Shown one piece after another: positions 44,020 through 54,284 of a stretch of DNA of 64,000 nt (the stretch's first letter is position 1; the number at the start of each line of letters is the position of its first letter). The notes under the pieces are model-generated. The model had not been told where the DNA came from, searched no databases, and saw nothing but the letters and a program-made list of their open reading frames with translations. Origin of the DNA: Monodelphis domestica (taxonomy: Eukaryota > Chordata > Mammalia > Didelphimorphia > Didelphidae). A program made the translations under genes and the position numbers. Location of the stretch: positions 106,630,043-106,694,042 of the forward strand of contig NC_077228.1 in the NCBI RefSeq assembly GCF_027887165.1. The letters are read 5' to 3'.

Positions 44020-44520
44020 TCAAGATTCATTCATTAACAAGCAATAAATACGCCCCTACTATGTGCCCTTGGGGCAGCTAGGCTTGTCAGGAGTCAGGAG
44101 GTCAAGAAGTTCAAATCCAACCTCAGACACTTAGCAGCTGTGTGCTCCTGAGCAAGTCACTGGACCTTGTTTGCCTCAGTTTCCTCTTCTGCAAAATGAG
44201 CTGGAGAAGGAAATGGCCAAGCACTCCAGCATCTCGGCCAAGAAAACTGCAAATGGGGTCACAAAGAGTCAGACACGACTGAAAAATGATTAGAGGAAAG
44301 CAACATACCAGTAATGAGGGGATACGAGGAGAGAAACAAAACAGAGATGGAGAGGGAATGCAGAGAATGACTTTTGCAAATAGACGGAGTCAGGAGATGG
44401 ACTGTTGAGTTCAGTGTCTAGTGAGCTGTTCAGCTCACTGCAAAGTAGCCTGTGAAAGGGAGTCAAATCAAAGAGAAGGTTGAAAAGCTAGAGCCAGCTT
44501 GGGAGGGTCAGTAAGAGGGG
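44020..44520 (-). repeat. L2 LINE 3' end interrupted by MAR1
   Basis: 'cattaacaagcaataaatac' and 'gcccctactatgtgccct' lie left of a MAR1. 'gagagggaatgcagagaatg' and 'gagtcaggagatggactgtt' right of it continue the reverse L2. Confidence 0.6.
44071..44292 (+). mobile_element. MAR1-type CORE-SINE inside L2
   Basis: 'ggggcagctaggcttgtcag', 'tgtttgcctcagtttcctct', 'gctggagaaggaaatggcca', 'aatggggtcacaaagagtca' and the tail 'gacacgactgaaaaatgatt'. Near full length. Confidence 0.9.
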
Positions 44521-44564
44521 GCAAGAGGCCACAAATGCTGGGCAGGAGAGCTTATGTTCTAGGG

Positions 44565-44730
44565 TCAAAGTTCTAAAGCTAAAAGTGACTCCAGAAGCCA
44601 TCTACTCCAACCATCCCATTTTACAGATGAGGAAACTGAGGTCTACCAAGGGTCACATAGGTAGTATATCTGAGGTAGGATTTGAACACAGGTTTCCTGC
44701 CTCCAAAGCCAGTGTTTATGCCACCAAATG
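44565..44730 (-). repeat. CORE-SINE
   Basis: 'aagccatctactccaaccat', 'ttttacagatgaggaaactg' and 'ggatttgaacacaggtttcc'. Confidence 0.78.
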
Positions 44731-44759
44731 ACTATGTAATAATTAACTGATTGTTATTA

Positions 44760-45290
44760 GGTACATTATGATTCTCATTTACATGACACTTTAAGAATTA
44801 CAAAGCACTTTATAAATATATCTCATTTTATCTTCATAACAACCTTGGGATTGTTATGAATAATGAAATTGTATGAAATGAAATGAAAATTATGAATAAC
44901 AATTAGGTGCTATTGTTATTATCTGTTGTTGTTGTTAAGCCATTTCAGTTGTGTCCAACTCTACATGGCCTCCTTTGGGGTTTCCTTGACAAAGACACTG
45001 GCTTGTCATTTCCTCCTCCAGTTCATTTAGCAGATGAAGAAACTGAGGCAGACAGGGTTAAGTAACTGCCCAGGGGCACACTCTGAATTCAAGAAGGTGA
45101 GTCTTCCTGGCTTCAGGTCCATCATTCTATCCACTGTGGATAGCTGCCTGCTATTATCCCATTTTATAAATGAGAAAACTGAGGTGCAGGGTTTAAATGA
45201 CTTGCCTCATACAGCTAATAAGGGTCTAAAACAAATCTTGAACTCAGATCTTGATGACTCCAGGTTCAGTTTTTGAGCAAGTGTCATGCC
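44760..45290 (-). repeat. MIR-type CORE-SINE split by MAR1
   Basis: The left part 'acaaagcactttataaatat' and 'cttcataacaaccttgggat' and the right part 'ctattatcccattttataaa', 'tgagaaaactgaggtgcagg' are one MIR. 'gctattgttattatc' and 'tgctattatccc' at the junctions look like the MAR1 target duplication. Confidence 0.65.
44925..45152 (-). mobile_element. MAR1-type CORE-SINE inside MIR
   Basis: 'gttgttgttgttaagccatt', 'cagttgtgtccaactctaca', 'tttcctcctccagttcattt' and head end 'gtggatagctgcctg'. Confidence 0.88.
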
Positions 45291-45389
45291 TCTCTCCCCT
45301 GTGCTCTAGGGAGCTCCATTGGGACAGCTACGTCATGTGGTGAATGGTCTGGAGGGAACACAGAAAGCTAATAAGGAAGTCCAGGTGAA

Positions 45390-45560
45390 AAGACCCGGAG
45401 TCTGGAGGATGGGTTTAAAGCTGGTCTCAGACACTTCCTAGGTGTGTGACCCTAGGCAAGTCGTTTAATGCGGTTTGCCTAGCCCTTGCTGCTCTTCTGT
45501 TTTAGAATTAATCCTAAGACAGGAGGTATGGGTTTAGAAATAAATAAATGAATAAAAGAC
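45390..45560 (+). mobile_element. SINE1-type SINE (head shortened)
   Basis: 'tctcagacacttcctaggtg', 'tgtgaccctaggcaagtcgt', 'gacaggaggtatgggtttag' and an A-rich aataaatgaataa tail. Confidence 0.82.
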
Positions 45561-45859
45561 AAAGTGAATAAATGAATAAAAAATGAAAAAAAAATTTAAA
45601 TGAAGAAACTAAAAATAAAAAGAACAAATATATGAGAGTCTGAAGCAGAGGGATGTCCCTGTGATTAGAAGTAAATAGACATATTCAAGGGAATTTGTGT
45701 AGAGGAGCTCTTTCTCTACACGTTTTAAAAAGAAAGCACCCATATGATACTGGACAGTATATTTCCTCCCTAATCTTAGAGAGGGATATAGCAGGCGGCC
45801 AAAGAAATGGGCTCAGCCTTGGAAGGCCCCCACATCTGGCTGTAATTGTGACACTCTAC

Positions 45860-46080
45860 TCCCCACAAGGACCAGTTTATTAAACAGCCAAGCAGTGATG
45901 CTATAAAAAGTCATTATAGACAAGCTTTAAATATATTTTGATGCATTTAAAGAGGACCGCGCTGGGTAATGAAACCATTGACACTCCCTGGGCAAACAAA
46001 ATCAAATTGCTATAGTCTGGCTGGGGTTTGGAAAATCAGTAACATATGGGACTCTCTTAAACAAAGTTCCTTCCATTCAT
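45860..46080. other. Candidate conserved non-coding element
   Basis: About 200 bases without recognised repeat, with a complex, non-degraded look: 'gaccagtttattaaacagcc', 'ctataaaaagtcattatag', 'tttgatgcatttaaagagga', 'caaacaaaatcaaattgcta'. AT-rich motifs with homeobox-type cores are dense. This is an impression, not evidence of conservation. Confidence 0.25.
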
Positions 46081-46655
46081 ATGTTCTTCACACCTTTCCC
46101 TTCGTCTCAGTTTCCGTCTCTTCCCTCGTGTGAGGGTCCTGGTCATCACTCACCTAGATTGTTGGAATACATTTCTGAAGAAGTCTTCCCTTTGAGCTGG
46201 TGTTTTGATCTGAAAGCCTGCTCTATTGTCATGGGAAGGGTATTGGAGTTGGAGAAAGACCCCAGTTCTTGAGATGTGGGAATTTACATGGCCTAACAAG
46301 TAGGCTCCCACATCACCTCCTCCATCCCAGAGCTAAAAACCCAAAACTGGGCCCCGGGGCTCAAGCAAGTCAGCTTCATTTCCACCCTTACTTGAGCCAG
46401 CTCTCTGTGGTGGAAGCTGACCTTTTCAGCCTGGCCCTTTGGAGCCTCAGAGCGAGGCAGAAATAGGAGCACCATGGGTGGATGTTTGCAAGACTTGGGA
46501 ACCGATAAAAGAAACAATTTCCCAAAGTAGATCAGGCTGCTTAGGAAGTAGTGAGTTTCCATTATTAGAGGTATTCATGAAGGTCCCAGGAACCATTTCT
46601 CAGAATTGTTATAGAAGGGATTCTTGTGCAAATACTGGTTGGGCTAGCATGCTCC
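46081..46655. other. Unique-looking sequence, no gene identified
   Basis: Overlapping open frames of 63-89 codons on both strands with no recognisable domain. Confidence 0.4.
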
Positions 46656-46659
46656 TTGT

Positions 46660-47010
46660 AAGGCATGTTGTTATCTTCATTTTATAGAAAGAGAAAAAGC
46701 TGGGTGGCTCAGTGGTCTGAGAATCAGGCCAATAGACAAGAAGTCCCAGGTTCAAATCTGACCTCAGACACTTCCCAGCTGTGTGACCCTGGGCAAGTCA
46801 CTTAACCCTCATTGCCTAGCCCTTATTACTCTTCTGCCGTGGAACCAATACACATTCTAAGACGGAAGGTAAAGGTTAGAAAAAAAAACAAGGAGAGAAA
46901 CTGAGGTTCAGAAACAGTCAGTATCTAACCCAAGGTCACATAGCTAGTTAAATGGTACAGCCAAGATTTTTTGACTCCTACGTCTAGGGGTCTTTTCATT
47001 GAACCCCTCT
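46660..47010 (-). repeat. CORE-SINE split by SINE1
   Basis: 'tgttatcttcattttataga' on the left and 'gagagaaactgaggttcaga', 'ccaaggtcacatagctagtt' on the right form one reverse CORE-SINE. Confidence 0.65.
46698..46890 (+). mobile_element. SINE1-type SINE inside CORE-SINE
   Basis: 'agctgggtggctcagtggtc', 'caggttcaaatctgacctca', 'tgtgaccctgggcaagtcac', 'aagacggaaggtaaaggtta' plus A-tail. Confidence 0.92.
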
Positions 47011-47139
47011 GATTTATGACAGCAGGCAAGTCATCTCTCTTTTCTAAGCCTTGGTTTTCCCACAGGTAAAATTAGAATGATAATAACTACTGGCAGTCAT
47101 TGAGAGAGTCAGAGATATGATAGTTAAATTACATACGTA

Positions 47140-47504
47140 CATTGTTGTTCGGGCACCTGACTCTTCATGAGTCCATGGACCGTTGCATACAAAGTCTTTC
47201 TATCCTCCACCAACTCTCAGAATCCAAGTTCGTGTTCATCGCTCCCGTGATACTATCTATCACAGCCTCTGCCATCCCAGTCTCCTTTTGCTTTACAACC
47301 TTTCCCACATCCTGATCTTTTCCAATCAATCCTTTCTTCTCACAGTTGGCTAAAAGCATTTAAGCTTCAGTATTTGACCTTCCAGTGAATAGGCTGAATG
47401 TCTTTAAATGTAATAACTCATTTGCTCTCTTTGCATTCCAAGGGACTCTTGGAATGTCTTCTTGAGCACCACAGTTCAAAAACATTGATTCTGAGGGGTC
47501 AGCT

Positions 47505-47510
<6 letters not shown>
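47140..47510 (-). mobile_element. BovB/RTE-type LINE 3' fragment
   Basis: The plus strand reads, in order, 'tgagtccatggaccgttgca', 'tctatcctccaccaactctc', 'atctatcacagcctctgcca', 'tgatcttttccaatcaatcc', 'tccaagggactcttggaatg' and 'caccacagttcaaaaacatt'. This follows the antisense of BovB/RTE 3' sequence as I know it from ruminants (gaccccatggactg..., ccaagggactctc..., accacagttcaaaagcatc). The left end 'attgttgttcgggcacctga' is the RTE 3' terminus. No intact reading frame. Confidence 0.78.
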
Positions 47511-47555
<45 letters not shown>

Positions 47556-47582
47556 CATACATACATACATACATACACACAC
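47511..47582. repeat. (TA)n-(CATA)n microsatellite
   Basis: TA units to about 47550, then cata units, ending in cacaca. It abuts the RTE fragment. Confidence 0.95.
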
Positions 47583-47690
47583 AGCATTTCTTAAGTACTT
47601 ACTGATCACAGAGGAAATAAACAAAAATAAATAAAACAATTCTTGCCCTCAAAGACCTTATATTCTAATAAAGGAAGACTCTATTTAAAG
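47583..47690 (-). repeat. L2 LINE 3' fragment
   Basis: 'gcatttcttaagtacttact' and 'cttgccctcaaagaccttat' are reverse L2. Bases 47690-48130 hold nothing recognised. Confidence 0.6.
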
Positions 47691-48129
47691 ATATTAGAGT
47701 TCAAACTCAACAGGATAGATCCAGCTACAACTAGTCACTCCAGACCTGTTGAAATGAATGTCTGTATGGACAAGGGACAGGGGGTACTTATTTGAGAGGA
47801 GAAATAATAGCATAAGTAGCCAAAAGCAAGGAGGGAAGAAATAAGTTTAAGCTTCCTCCAGGATACTGAAGAGAATGAACATTAAAATTCAGGAAGGAAA
47901 AATTCCTTGGAAAATTCAGCATGGATTGTGTCCATGGATATTATACTAGCAAGGTTTTAGATTTTTTTTTTTCACCCTTCCTCTCTCTTCCATCAATAGT
48001 GCTGTATTTGGGATAGGAGAAATAAGCACCCAGGGTTATTTTAGTTATTCCTAAGGCAGATGAAATCAGGAGGGATTGGACTCCAAAATGAGAGACTTAA
48101 AGTTCTAAGCCTGGCTTAACAACTAAAAC

Positions 48130-48305
48130 TTAAGAGCTCAACGAGTCTTTAAAGATCATCTAGTTTGATCTCATTTTTATTTTTTATAGATGAGAAAACA
48201 CATCCAGAGATGAAGTGACTTACCCAAAGTCATACATCAAATTGGTGATAGAGCAGGAAATAAAACTTGAGTATTAACTCCATCTATTGTTCATTCCATT
48301 AAACC
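48130..48305 (-). repeat. CORE-SINE
   Basis: 'aagatcatctagtttgatct', 'tttatagatgagaaaacaca' and 'cttacccaaagtcatacatc'. The next 560 bases (48306-48865) show no recognised feature. Confidence 0.65.
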
Positions 48306-48869
48306 TTCAGTTTTCCTGAATAAAAATTCAGGGTTCCTCAATTATTAGCGGGAAGGTGGGTCAAAACACACACAAGACACAGATCTAATTTAATTATACT
48401 TAAGTTTGAGTTGTATATACATTTCCTTTTAGAAATTTTTGAGAAATTAGCTTCCCTTTTATAATTTCATGGAATATTCCCCCTGGAAACCAAATAGAAA
48501 AATAGAGAAGAAAACCACAGTGGGGCATCATGGATTGATGGTGATTTCTCTGAGAAGACTCCTTTCTCAGAGCTTCAGGGCTTTAAGGCCAAATGTCGCT
48601 GAACTTAAGTCTTTTACTTGTGGAGTTTACTAGCTAATTCTGATATGGGAAGAGTGCCTAAAGTGGTAAGGACATTTTGGGATTGAATAGGTAGAAAGAA
48701 AATGGACATGGATGCTGGGTGAGTAGAGGCAGTTTTGGTGGTTCACTGGTTCTTTTTCTTCTATTAGAATAATACTCAGTTTATAAGTAATACAGGTTTT
48801 TCTTTAAGCTTTGTGATTGTCACATATTATTTCATTCATTCATTCAACAAGAAAGTATGAAGAGGGCAA

Positions 48870-49078
48870 GGTATCGAGAAGGCTCTGTGGATTGAGAGTC
48901 AAGTCCAGAGATGGGAGGTCCCCGGATCAAATGTGATTTCAGATACTTCCTAGCTGTGTGACCCTGGGAAAGTCTTTTAACTCCCATTGCCTAGCCCTTA
49001 CCATTCTTCTGCCTTGGAACCAATACACAGTACTGATTTTAAAACAGAAGGTAAGGGGTTTAATAATAATAATAATAA
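48870..49078 (+). mobile_element. SINE1-type SINE (first of a tandem pair)
   Basis: 'ctctgtggattgagagtcaa', 'tcctagctgtgtgaccctgg', 'gccttggaaccaatacacag' and 'acagaaggtaaggggtttaa', with an (AAT)n tail. Confidence 0.92.
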
Positions 49079-49087
49079 CACATTAAG

Positions 49088-49293
49088 TAGGAGACAGCTA
49101 GGTGTCTCAGTGGAGAGAGAACCAAGTCTGGAGATGGGGAGGTCCTGGGTTCAAATCTCATCTTAGGCATATCCTAGTGACCTTGGGCAAGTCACTTAAC
49201 CCCCATTGCCTAACCTTTACTGCTCTCCTGCCTTAGAATCAATACATAGTGTCAATTCTAAGATAGAAGGTAAGGGTTTAAGAAAAAAAAAGA
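49088..49293 (+). mobile_element. SINE1-type SINE (second of a tandem pair)
   Basis: 'gagacagctaggtgtctcag', 'aggtcctgggttcaaatctc', 'gggcaagtcacttaaccccc' and 'gatagaaggtaagggtttaa' with A-tail. Flanks 'acattaagtagg' and 'atattaagtagg' look like its target duplication, so it inserted just after the tail of its neighbour. Confidence 0.92.
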
Positions 49294-49314
49294 ATATATT
49301 AAGTAGGCCTTGCT

Positions 49315-49440
49315 TGATGACAACAATGATGGTGATGATGATGATGATGTATGTGCCAGGCCCTTCAGATACAGACAAAAACAAGTTAAGCAATTCATCC
49401 CCCCCTCCCAAAGAACTTACAATCTATCAGGGACATGGTG
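49315..49440 (-). repeat. (GAT)n tract and L2 fragment
   Basis: 'gatgatgatgatgatg' followed by 'gtatgtgccaggcccttcag' and 'aaagaacttacaatctatca' in reverse L2 order. Confidence 0.55.
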
Positions 49441-49454
49441 ACTACTAGAAATAA

Positions 49455-49600
49455 GAAGGTAATATAATGGAACCAGCACTGGCTTTATGATCACAGACAA
49501 GTTATTTTCAGAACCAGTTTCCTCATCTCTAAAATGAGAGGATTGAACTTGATGCCTTGGAAAGGTCCTTTTCTGGTCTATTATTCTATGGTTCTATGGC
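49455..49600 (+). repeat. CORE-SINE fragment
   Basis: 'atggaaccagcactggcttt', 'tttcctcatctctaaaatga' and 'aaggtccttttctggtctat'. Confidence 0.65.
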
Positions 49601-50150
49601 TGGGAAGGGGAAAGGATGGATCATTTTGTTCTGTGGCATAAATCGCCTATGTATAAAAGGTGTCTTCTGTCAGCATGTAAATAAATAAATGTATGAGTTC
49701 ATGGGGAGTGTGTTTGAATGTAGGTGCAACTGAAAATAAATGAATGAATGAATAATGGGTGTCTCAAAGAAAGCATATGGGGAAAATGTTGATAAGGGCA
49801 ATCTGTGTGTGTGTGTGCAAATGTGTTATGACTGAGTGTGCATGTGTGTACGTGGGCAAATGGGCTTTTGTGGGGCAGTGAATCCATCAGGCATATGTGC
49901 CTGGAGTGGGGGTGGGGGAGCAGGCGACTCCAGATTTGAGTATGTGTGTATGCAATCTCGACGAGGATGTGTGTATGTACATGAAAACCCCAACACTTGT
50001 CTTTATACAGTCAGCTCCAGGCTGTTGGGAGCATCCGGAGTTTTCGCAGCACCCACTGAATTGTTTCTAAATTTAGAGAATTAAAGACCTGGTAGGAAAG
50101 GAGCAGAAAGTTGACAAACATTTACAAAGCCCCCTCCCCTCACCTTTTTT
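49600..50150. other. Unique sequence with TG-rich stretch
   Basis: TGTG-rich at 49806-49850. No recognised repeat family. It leads into the GC-richer region. Confidence 0.45.
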
Positions 50151-51450
50151 TAATCCTTTCCAGAGCAGCAGGGGCGGAACTTCCCCTCTCCCACATTTCC
50201 TTCGTCCCTACCGCTCTTGTCCCTCTCCCAAGCTTCTCCAGGCTGCTCATGGTGAGGGCGGGGAGGACTCCAGAGACACCCGAAGGGATTCTTCCCTTTC
50301 CCTTTCCCTCATTCCCCCTTAAAAGATGCCAGGAAACAGCTGCGGAAGCAGATCACCTTAATAGGAGAGTAATCGCTGGGCTGGCAGCCAAGTCCCACCT
50401 CTGCTCCTCTTTCTCCTCTCTGCTCTGTGAGAAAGTGAGAAAAGAGAGAGCCGGAGCGAGTCTGGCAGGAGTTGGCACTCGCAGTTGCCATAACGAGCAT
50501 TTTCTGAAGATTTGCCGTTAAAAACGGTCGGACCTGGGGGAGTGGGGGGCGGGGCACTAACCCTCTGGAAAGAGTAAGGGCGAACGAAACCCACTCCAGC
50601 CTTCCTTCCCTCCGTTTTCTCCCAGGGCTCCCAAGGACGTTTCTCCCTTGATGGGCCAGAGTAAGAGACCCAGCACGCTCTGAGAGCCAAACTGGGAAGC
50701 CGAGCAAACAAAAAGGCATTTTTAGCAATTATTACTATATTAGGAGGGCCAGTGGGTGGTCCTCCCCACCCTACCCCTCAGCTACTCCATGGAGCCCCGC
50801 AGGGAGATTCCCGCTTGCAGAAGTCTGGATTATTGCTAGGAGGAGAGGTAGGCTTGTGGAGAATGAATTAACTGGAGCTTTTCAAACTTGGCTGGCTTTC
50901 CTCTTCCCATCCCTCCTGACACACCCCGAACTCTACCTTCTTATCACGCCTTGGGTGGGGCTTGGTTTGAGAGACGGTGCTGTTTGGGGTTTCGTAGGGG
51001 GTGGCTGTTGGACTTGGGGTGCAAGTCCAGACTTTCTTGGATTCGGAGGCACTAATTGATTGGTTTGATTTCTTGTTCCGTTTCAGTTTGGGTCTGGGAC
51101 GGTTCTGGGGGCGGGGGAAGGGCGAGGGGTACTGGGAGCAAAGGTCTCGGTTCCAGCAGTCCTCGGCTGGTGGAAGACCAGGGGAAGGACACAGGAGCTT
51201 TTTTGGAAAATGTGTATATAACACCCACCCACCCCTCACATGCACCTCCCGTTTGGCTCGGGAATGAGACGCAGAATGGAAAACTGTTGCTAAAATATTT
51301 TCCGCGTCTGTTCCTTTTCTTGAAAGCCCCAAAGAAAGAGATGGAAAAAAAAAATAAGCCGCTGAGAAATCTTCAACTGGGAGGAGGAGCTGCAAAGGGG
51401 ACTGGAAAAAGGATGCGGAGGGAGTGGGGGTGGGAGACACAGCTAGGGTA
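50150..51450. promoter_or_regulatory. Candidate promoter/enhancer region, CpG-enriched and repeat-free
   Basis: This is the largest block free of recognised repeats. I count roughly 20 CG dinucleotides in 50160-50760, clearly above neighbouring DNA but below a classical CpG island. GC boxes lie at 50546-50554 and 51107-51115 and a TATA-like tatataac at 51215-51222, about 100 bases after the second GC box. An A/T-rich CArG-like 'ctatattagg' lies near 50735. These could mark a promoter on the plus strand firing near 51245, or an enhancer. The 190-codon minus frame at 50868-51440 and other frames have no known domain. No exon could be confirmed. Confidence 0.35.
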
Positions 51451-51572
51451 AATTGAGGGGTGGGATGGATGGAAGGGTTGCAAATTGAATTTCTTTGGCT
51501 TTGCCTAGAAACCTCAGCACTTTTCTCTGTGTTTCTTGCAAAACAGCCTCAGAGCCCTTCAGACTTTCACAT

Positions 51573-51582
51573 CTATATTTAG
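51573..51582. promoter_or_regulatory. MEF2-type site
   Basis: ctatatttag fits the MEF2 consensus YTA(A/T)4TAR exactly. An E-box caactg follows about 90 bases downstream (near 51667). Such sites occur often by chance in AT-rich DNA. The case rests on their position beside the CpG-enriched block. Confidence 0.25.
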
Positions 51583-51599
51583 CTGTGGAAAAAGCTGGG

Positions 51600-52745
51600 A
51601 GTTCCCTTGTACCGTGGTGTGTACTGGAGCAGCGCGCGAATGTGAGATTGAATGTTGTTGAAAACCAACTGTTGGAATATATTTGGGTTCAGCCCCACAG
51701 ATCTGCCCCCCCCCCCAATGAAAATGTGAAATGTATTCAGATTCCATTGAAGTTGAAAGTTTGCGCTTTCTCAAGGAGAGACGCCAAGGTGGATAGGGAG
51801 TGATGCTGGTGGCTATCCATTTGGTTTTGACCATCGAGATCTTTGGGGAGGGCCCCTGAAGTAAGAGCAACAGCTTCGGTGTCTGCAATGTTTTCCATGT
51901 CCTGACTTGCTCTGGAGCTCAGTTAAGGGTTTTAACCCCCGCTTAGGAGAACCAGTCTTTTTGATAGCTTTCTCATCCCTCTGTGGAATTCTTCCAGCTA
52001 TTCCAAAGGCTCAAATAGGAAGTGGATAGGGCCGGCGATGATATAGATCGCTGCAATGAAGAGTGAAGTGTATAGTGATCCAGACCGACGTCTCTCTCCT
52101 GCATATAAAGGCAAGACTTGTGATACCTTGCAGCCGTGATGCTGACTGGGAGAGGGGAGAGATTATCAGATGAGGGAGTTATCAGATGGTAGGAAAGGCA
52201 GGCAGGGAGTTCAGGGAGGGAATATAAAATCTCATTCAGTAACTCTTCTGATGGGTAGAGGAGGGGGTCTCCAAGAAACACTGATCCCCAAATCCTCTCC
52301 AATGCCCTTCTCCCAAACAGCTTCTAACCAGTGGAGGTCCCGCCACTCTCCCCCTTCCACCGCCCATACTAGATCATCCGTTTTTGTGTGGAAGGGGAGA
52401 AGCTAATGGGTTGTCTATAGAGAAGGACATTTGGGCCCAAGATATTGGTTAGGAAGGGTACTGGGCACAAGAGGACAGCAAGGAGTCTTTGGTAGGAATA
52501 GCATGAGAAACTGTGCTGCCCACCTTGCAGGGGAGAGATAGTACTTTCAGAGTTGGTTGTACGGTGTAAGATGCCTCTGAAGAGAGTACTTTACAATTGG
52601 TTGTGAGCTATGAGATGCCACCACCATTCAAGGGAAGCTGAAGGAGGGGTGAGCAGACAGGTTTGGAGGGCAGGATTCAGCTCTGATTGATGAGATTCAG
52701 AGGGAAGGGAACACAGACAATAAGGTGTCATAGCAGAGGTCTCAA
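51600..52745. other. Unique-looking sequence, no gene identified
   Basis: Contains a C run at about 51708-51717. No recognised repeat over 1.1 kb, which is unusual for this window. Confidence 0.45.
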
Positions 52746-52749
52746 AGGG

Positions 52750-52784
<35 letters not shown>

Positions 52785-52789
52785 CGCGT
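52750..52789. repeat. (TG)n-(CG)n alternating purine-pyrimidine tract
   Basis: TG units turn into about six CG units at 52777-52788. Such a sequence favours left-handed Z-DNA. Confidence 0.97.
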
Positions 52790-52875
52790 AAGGATGCCTT
52801 TGGAGATGACACATTGAGTAAGGCACAGGTGAATATGGGCAAAGGTGATCAGGTACCCCTTAAAATAAGGTTTCT

Positions 52876-53036
52876 GGGAGGCATCTGGGTGACTCAGTGG
52901 ATTGAGGACCAGGCCTAGAGACGAGAGGTCCTGAATTCAAATGTGGCCTCAGATACATCTGAGCTGTGTGACCCTGAGCAAGTCACTTAACCCCCATTGC
53001 CTAACCCTTACTGCTTTTCTGCCTTGGGTATAAGGG
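52876..53036 (+). mobile_element. SINE1-type SINE (3' truncated)
   Basis: 'atctgggtgactcagtggat', 'caggcctagagacgagaggt', 'agtcacttaacccccattgc' and 'ctgcttttctgccttgggta'. The usual tail is lost. Confidence 0.88.
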
Positions 53037-53186
53037 TAGCTGAGGACACTGGACAGAGAGGGGGTACCTTAAAATGTAGAGTCCTTAGGGTGGCTAAAGG
53101 GGGATAGAATGTGTGTAGAAAAGGACATGTGGATCTAATTCGCCGTAGCGGCAGTGGGAATGAAAGAACCTTGATGTTATATAAAG

Positions 53187-53340
53187 TGGAAAGAGTGTAC
53201 TGTAGTGGGAGACAAGATTTGGGTTTGATTCCAATCTTTGCTACTCTATGACCTTAGGAAAGCCAATGATACCTCTCTCTGGCCCTCAGTTTCCTCATCT
53301 ATAAAATTAACACGTTGGATAAAGGTGTTATATGCCTCAA
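53187..53340 (+). repeat. CORE-SINE
   Basis: 'gatttgggtttgattccaat' and 'ccctcagtttcctcatctat'. Confidence 0.68.
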
Positions 53341-53471
53341 TGATGCCTTATTTCAAGAAGGGGAAAGTAATTTGGTTATTAGCTAAATCTTCCACATTTG
53401 CCCTTTGTAGGAAGGAGTAGGGGAGTTGTGGGAGAGTAGAGAGTAAGGTTTTGCACAATACTTAGCATATT

Positions 53472-53712
53472 TTGCTGTCTAGTCATTTCAGTTGTGTCTA
53501 ACTCTTTGAGATCCCATTTGGGGTTTTTTTTTTGACAAAGATACTGGAGTGGTTTGCCATTTCCTTCTCCAGCTCATTTGACAGATAAGGGAACTGAAGC
53601 AGACAGGGTTGACTTCCCCAGGGTTGCACACAACTATTAAAAGTTAGATTTGAACCCAAGTCGTCCTGACTCCAGGCCTTGAGTGTTCCATCCACTCTGC
53701 CATCTAGGTGCA
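53472..53712 (-). mobile_element. MAR1-type CORE-SINE
   Basis: 'ctagtcatttcagttgtgtc', 'aactctttgagatcccattt', 'ggtttgccatttccttctcc', 'tgactccaggccttgagtgt' and 'ctgccatctaggtgcac'. Full length. Confidence 0.92.
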
Positions 53713-54284
53713 CCTTCTTCTGAGGGATCACAGCTAATCTTGGGAGGAAGACCAGCCTTTCATGTATGCAATTGGAGAGGTATCTACCAGGCAGGACCTA
53801 CCAAAAAAAACAAACCAAAAAAAACAAACCAAACCACCACCTTTCCTTCCTCCTGTCACAGATGCCTGAAATTTCACCTTTATTGCCTTGTTGAAATTTC
53901 TATCTACAGTAACTTAGGGGGAGTTGGGACATCTCACAGGGGACAAGACCCTCCTACAAATGAGAAAAAACATCTGAAGGAAGTGGCAGGGAGGCCAGGA
54001 AGGTAGATTGTCCAAACAGTAACTCCTCCACTCCTACCACCAGGTGATAGACCAGACATTGTTATTCCTATTTTAGATTTCAAGAAGCTAAAGGCCATGC
54101 AGGTAAAGTTAGGGCTAAGTAAGGCAAATGGAGAAATAAGGGCACCCAAGGCTTTGGCTTCAAGCCTAGTACCCTTTCCCTCATACAGTGTTAGGACTGA
54201 AAGGATTTTAAAGAGACCATCTCTTCTGAACCCATCAGTTTCTAAATGAGGCATACCACTAAAGCAAACCGTAGAGGAGATGAT
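53713..54284. other. Unique-looking sequence, no gene identified
   Basis: Includes an A/C-rich aaaaaacaaacc stretch at about 53801-53838. No exon supported. Confidence 0.4.

Noticed and set aside
50868-51440. 190-codon reverse frame in the GC-richer region
   Set aside because: Long frames are expected by chance in GC-rich DNA; the translation is low-complexity Pro/Ser/Lys with no domain.
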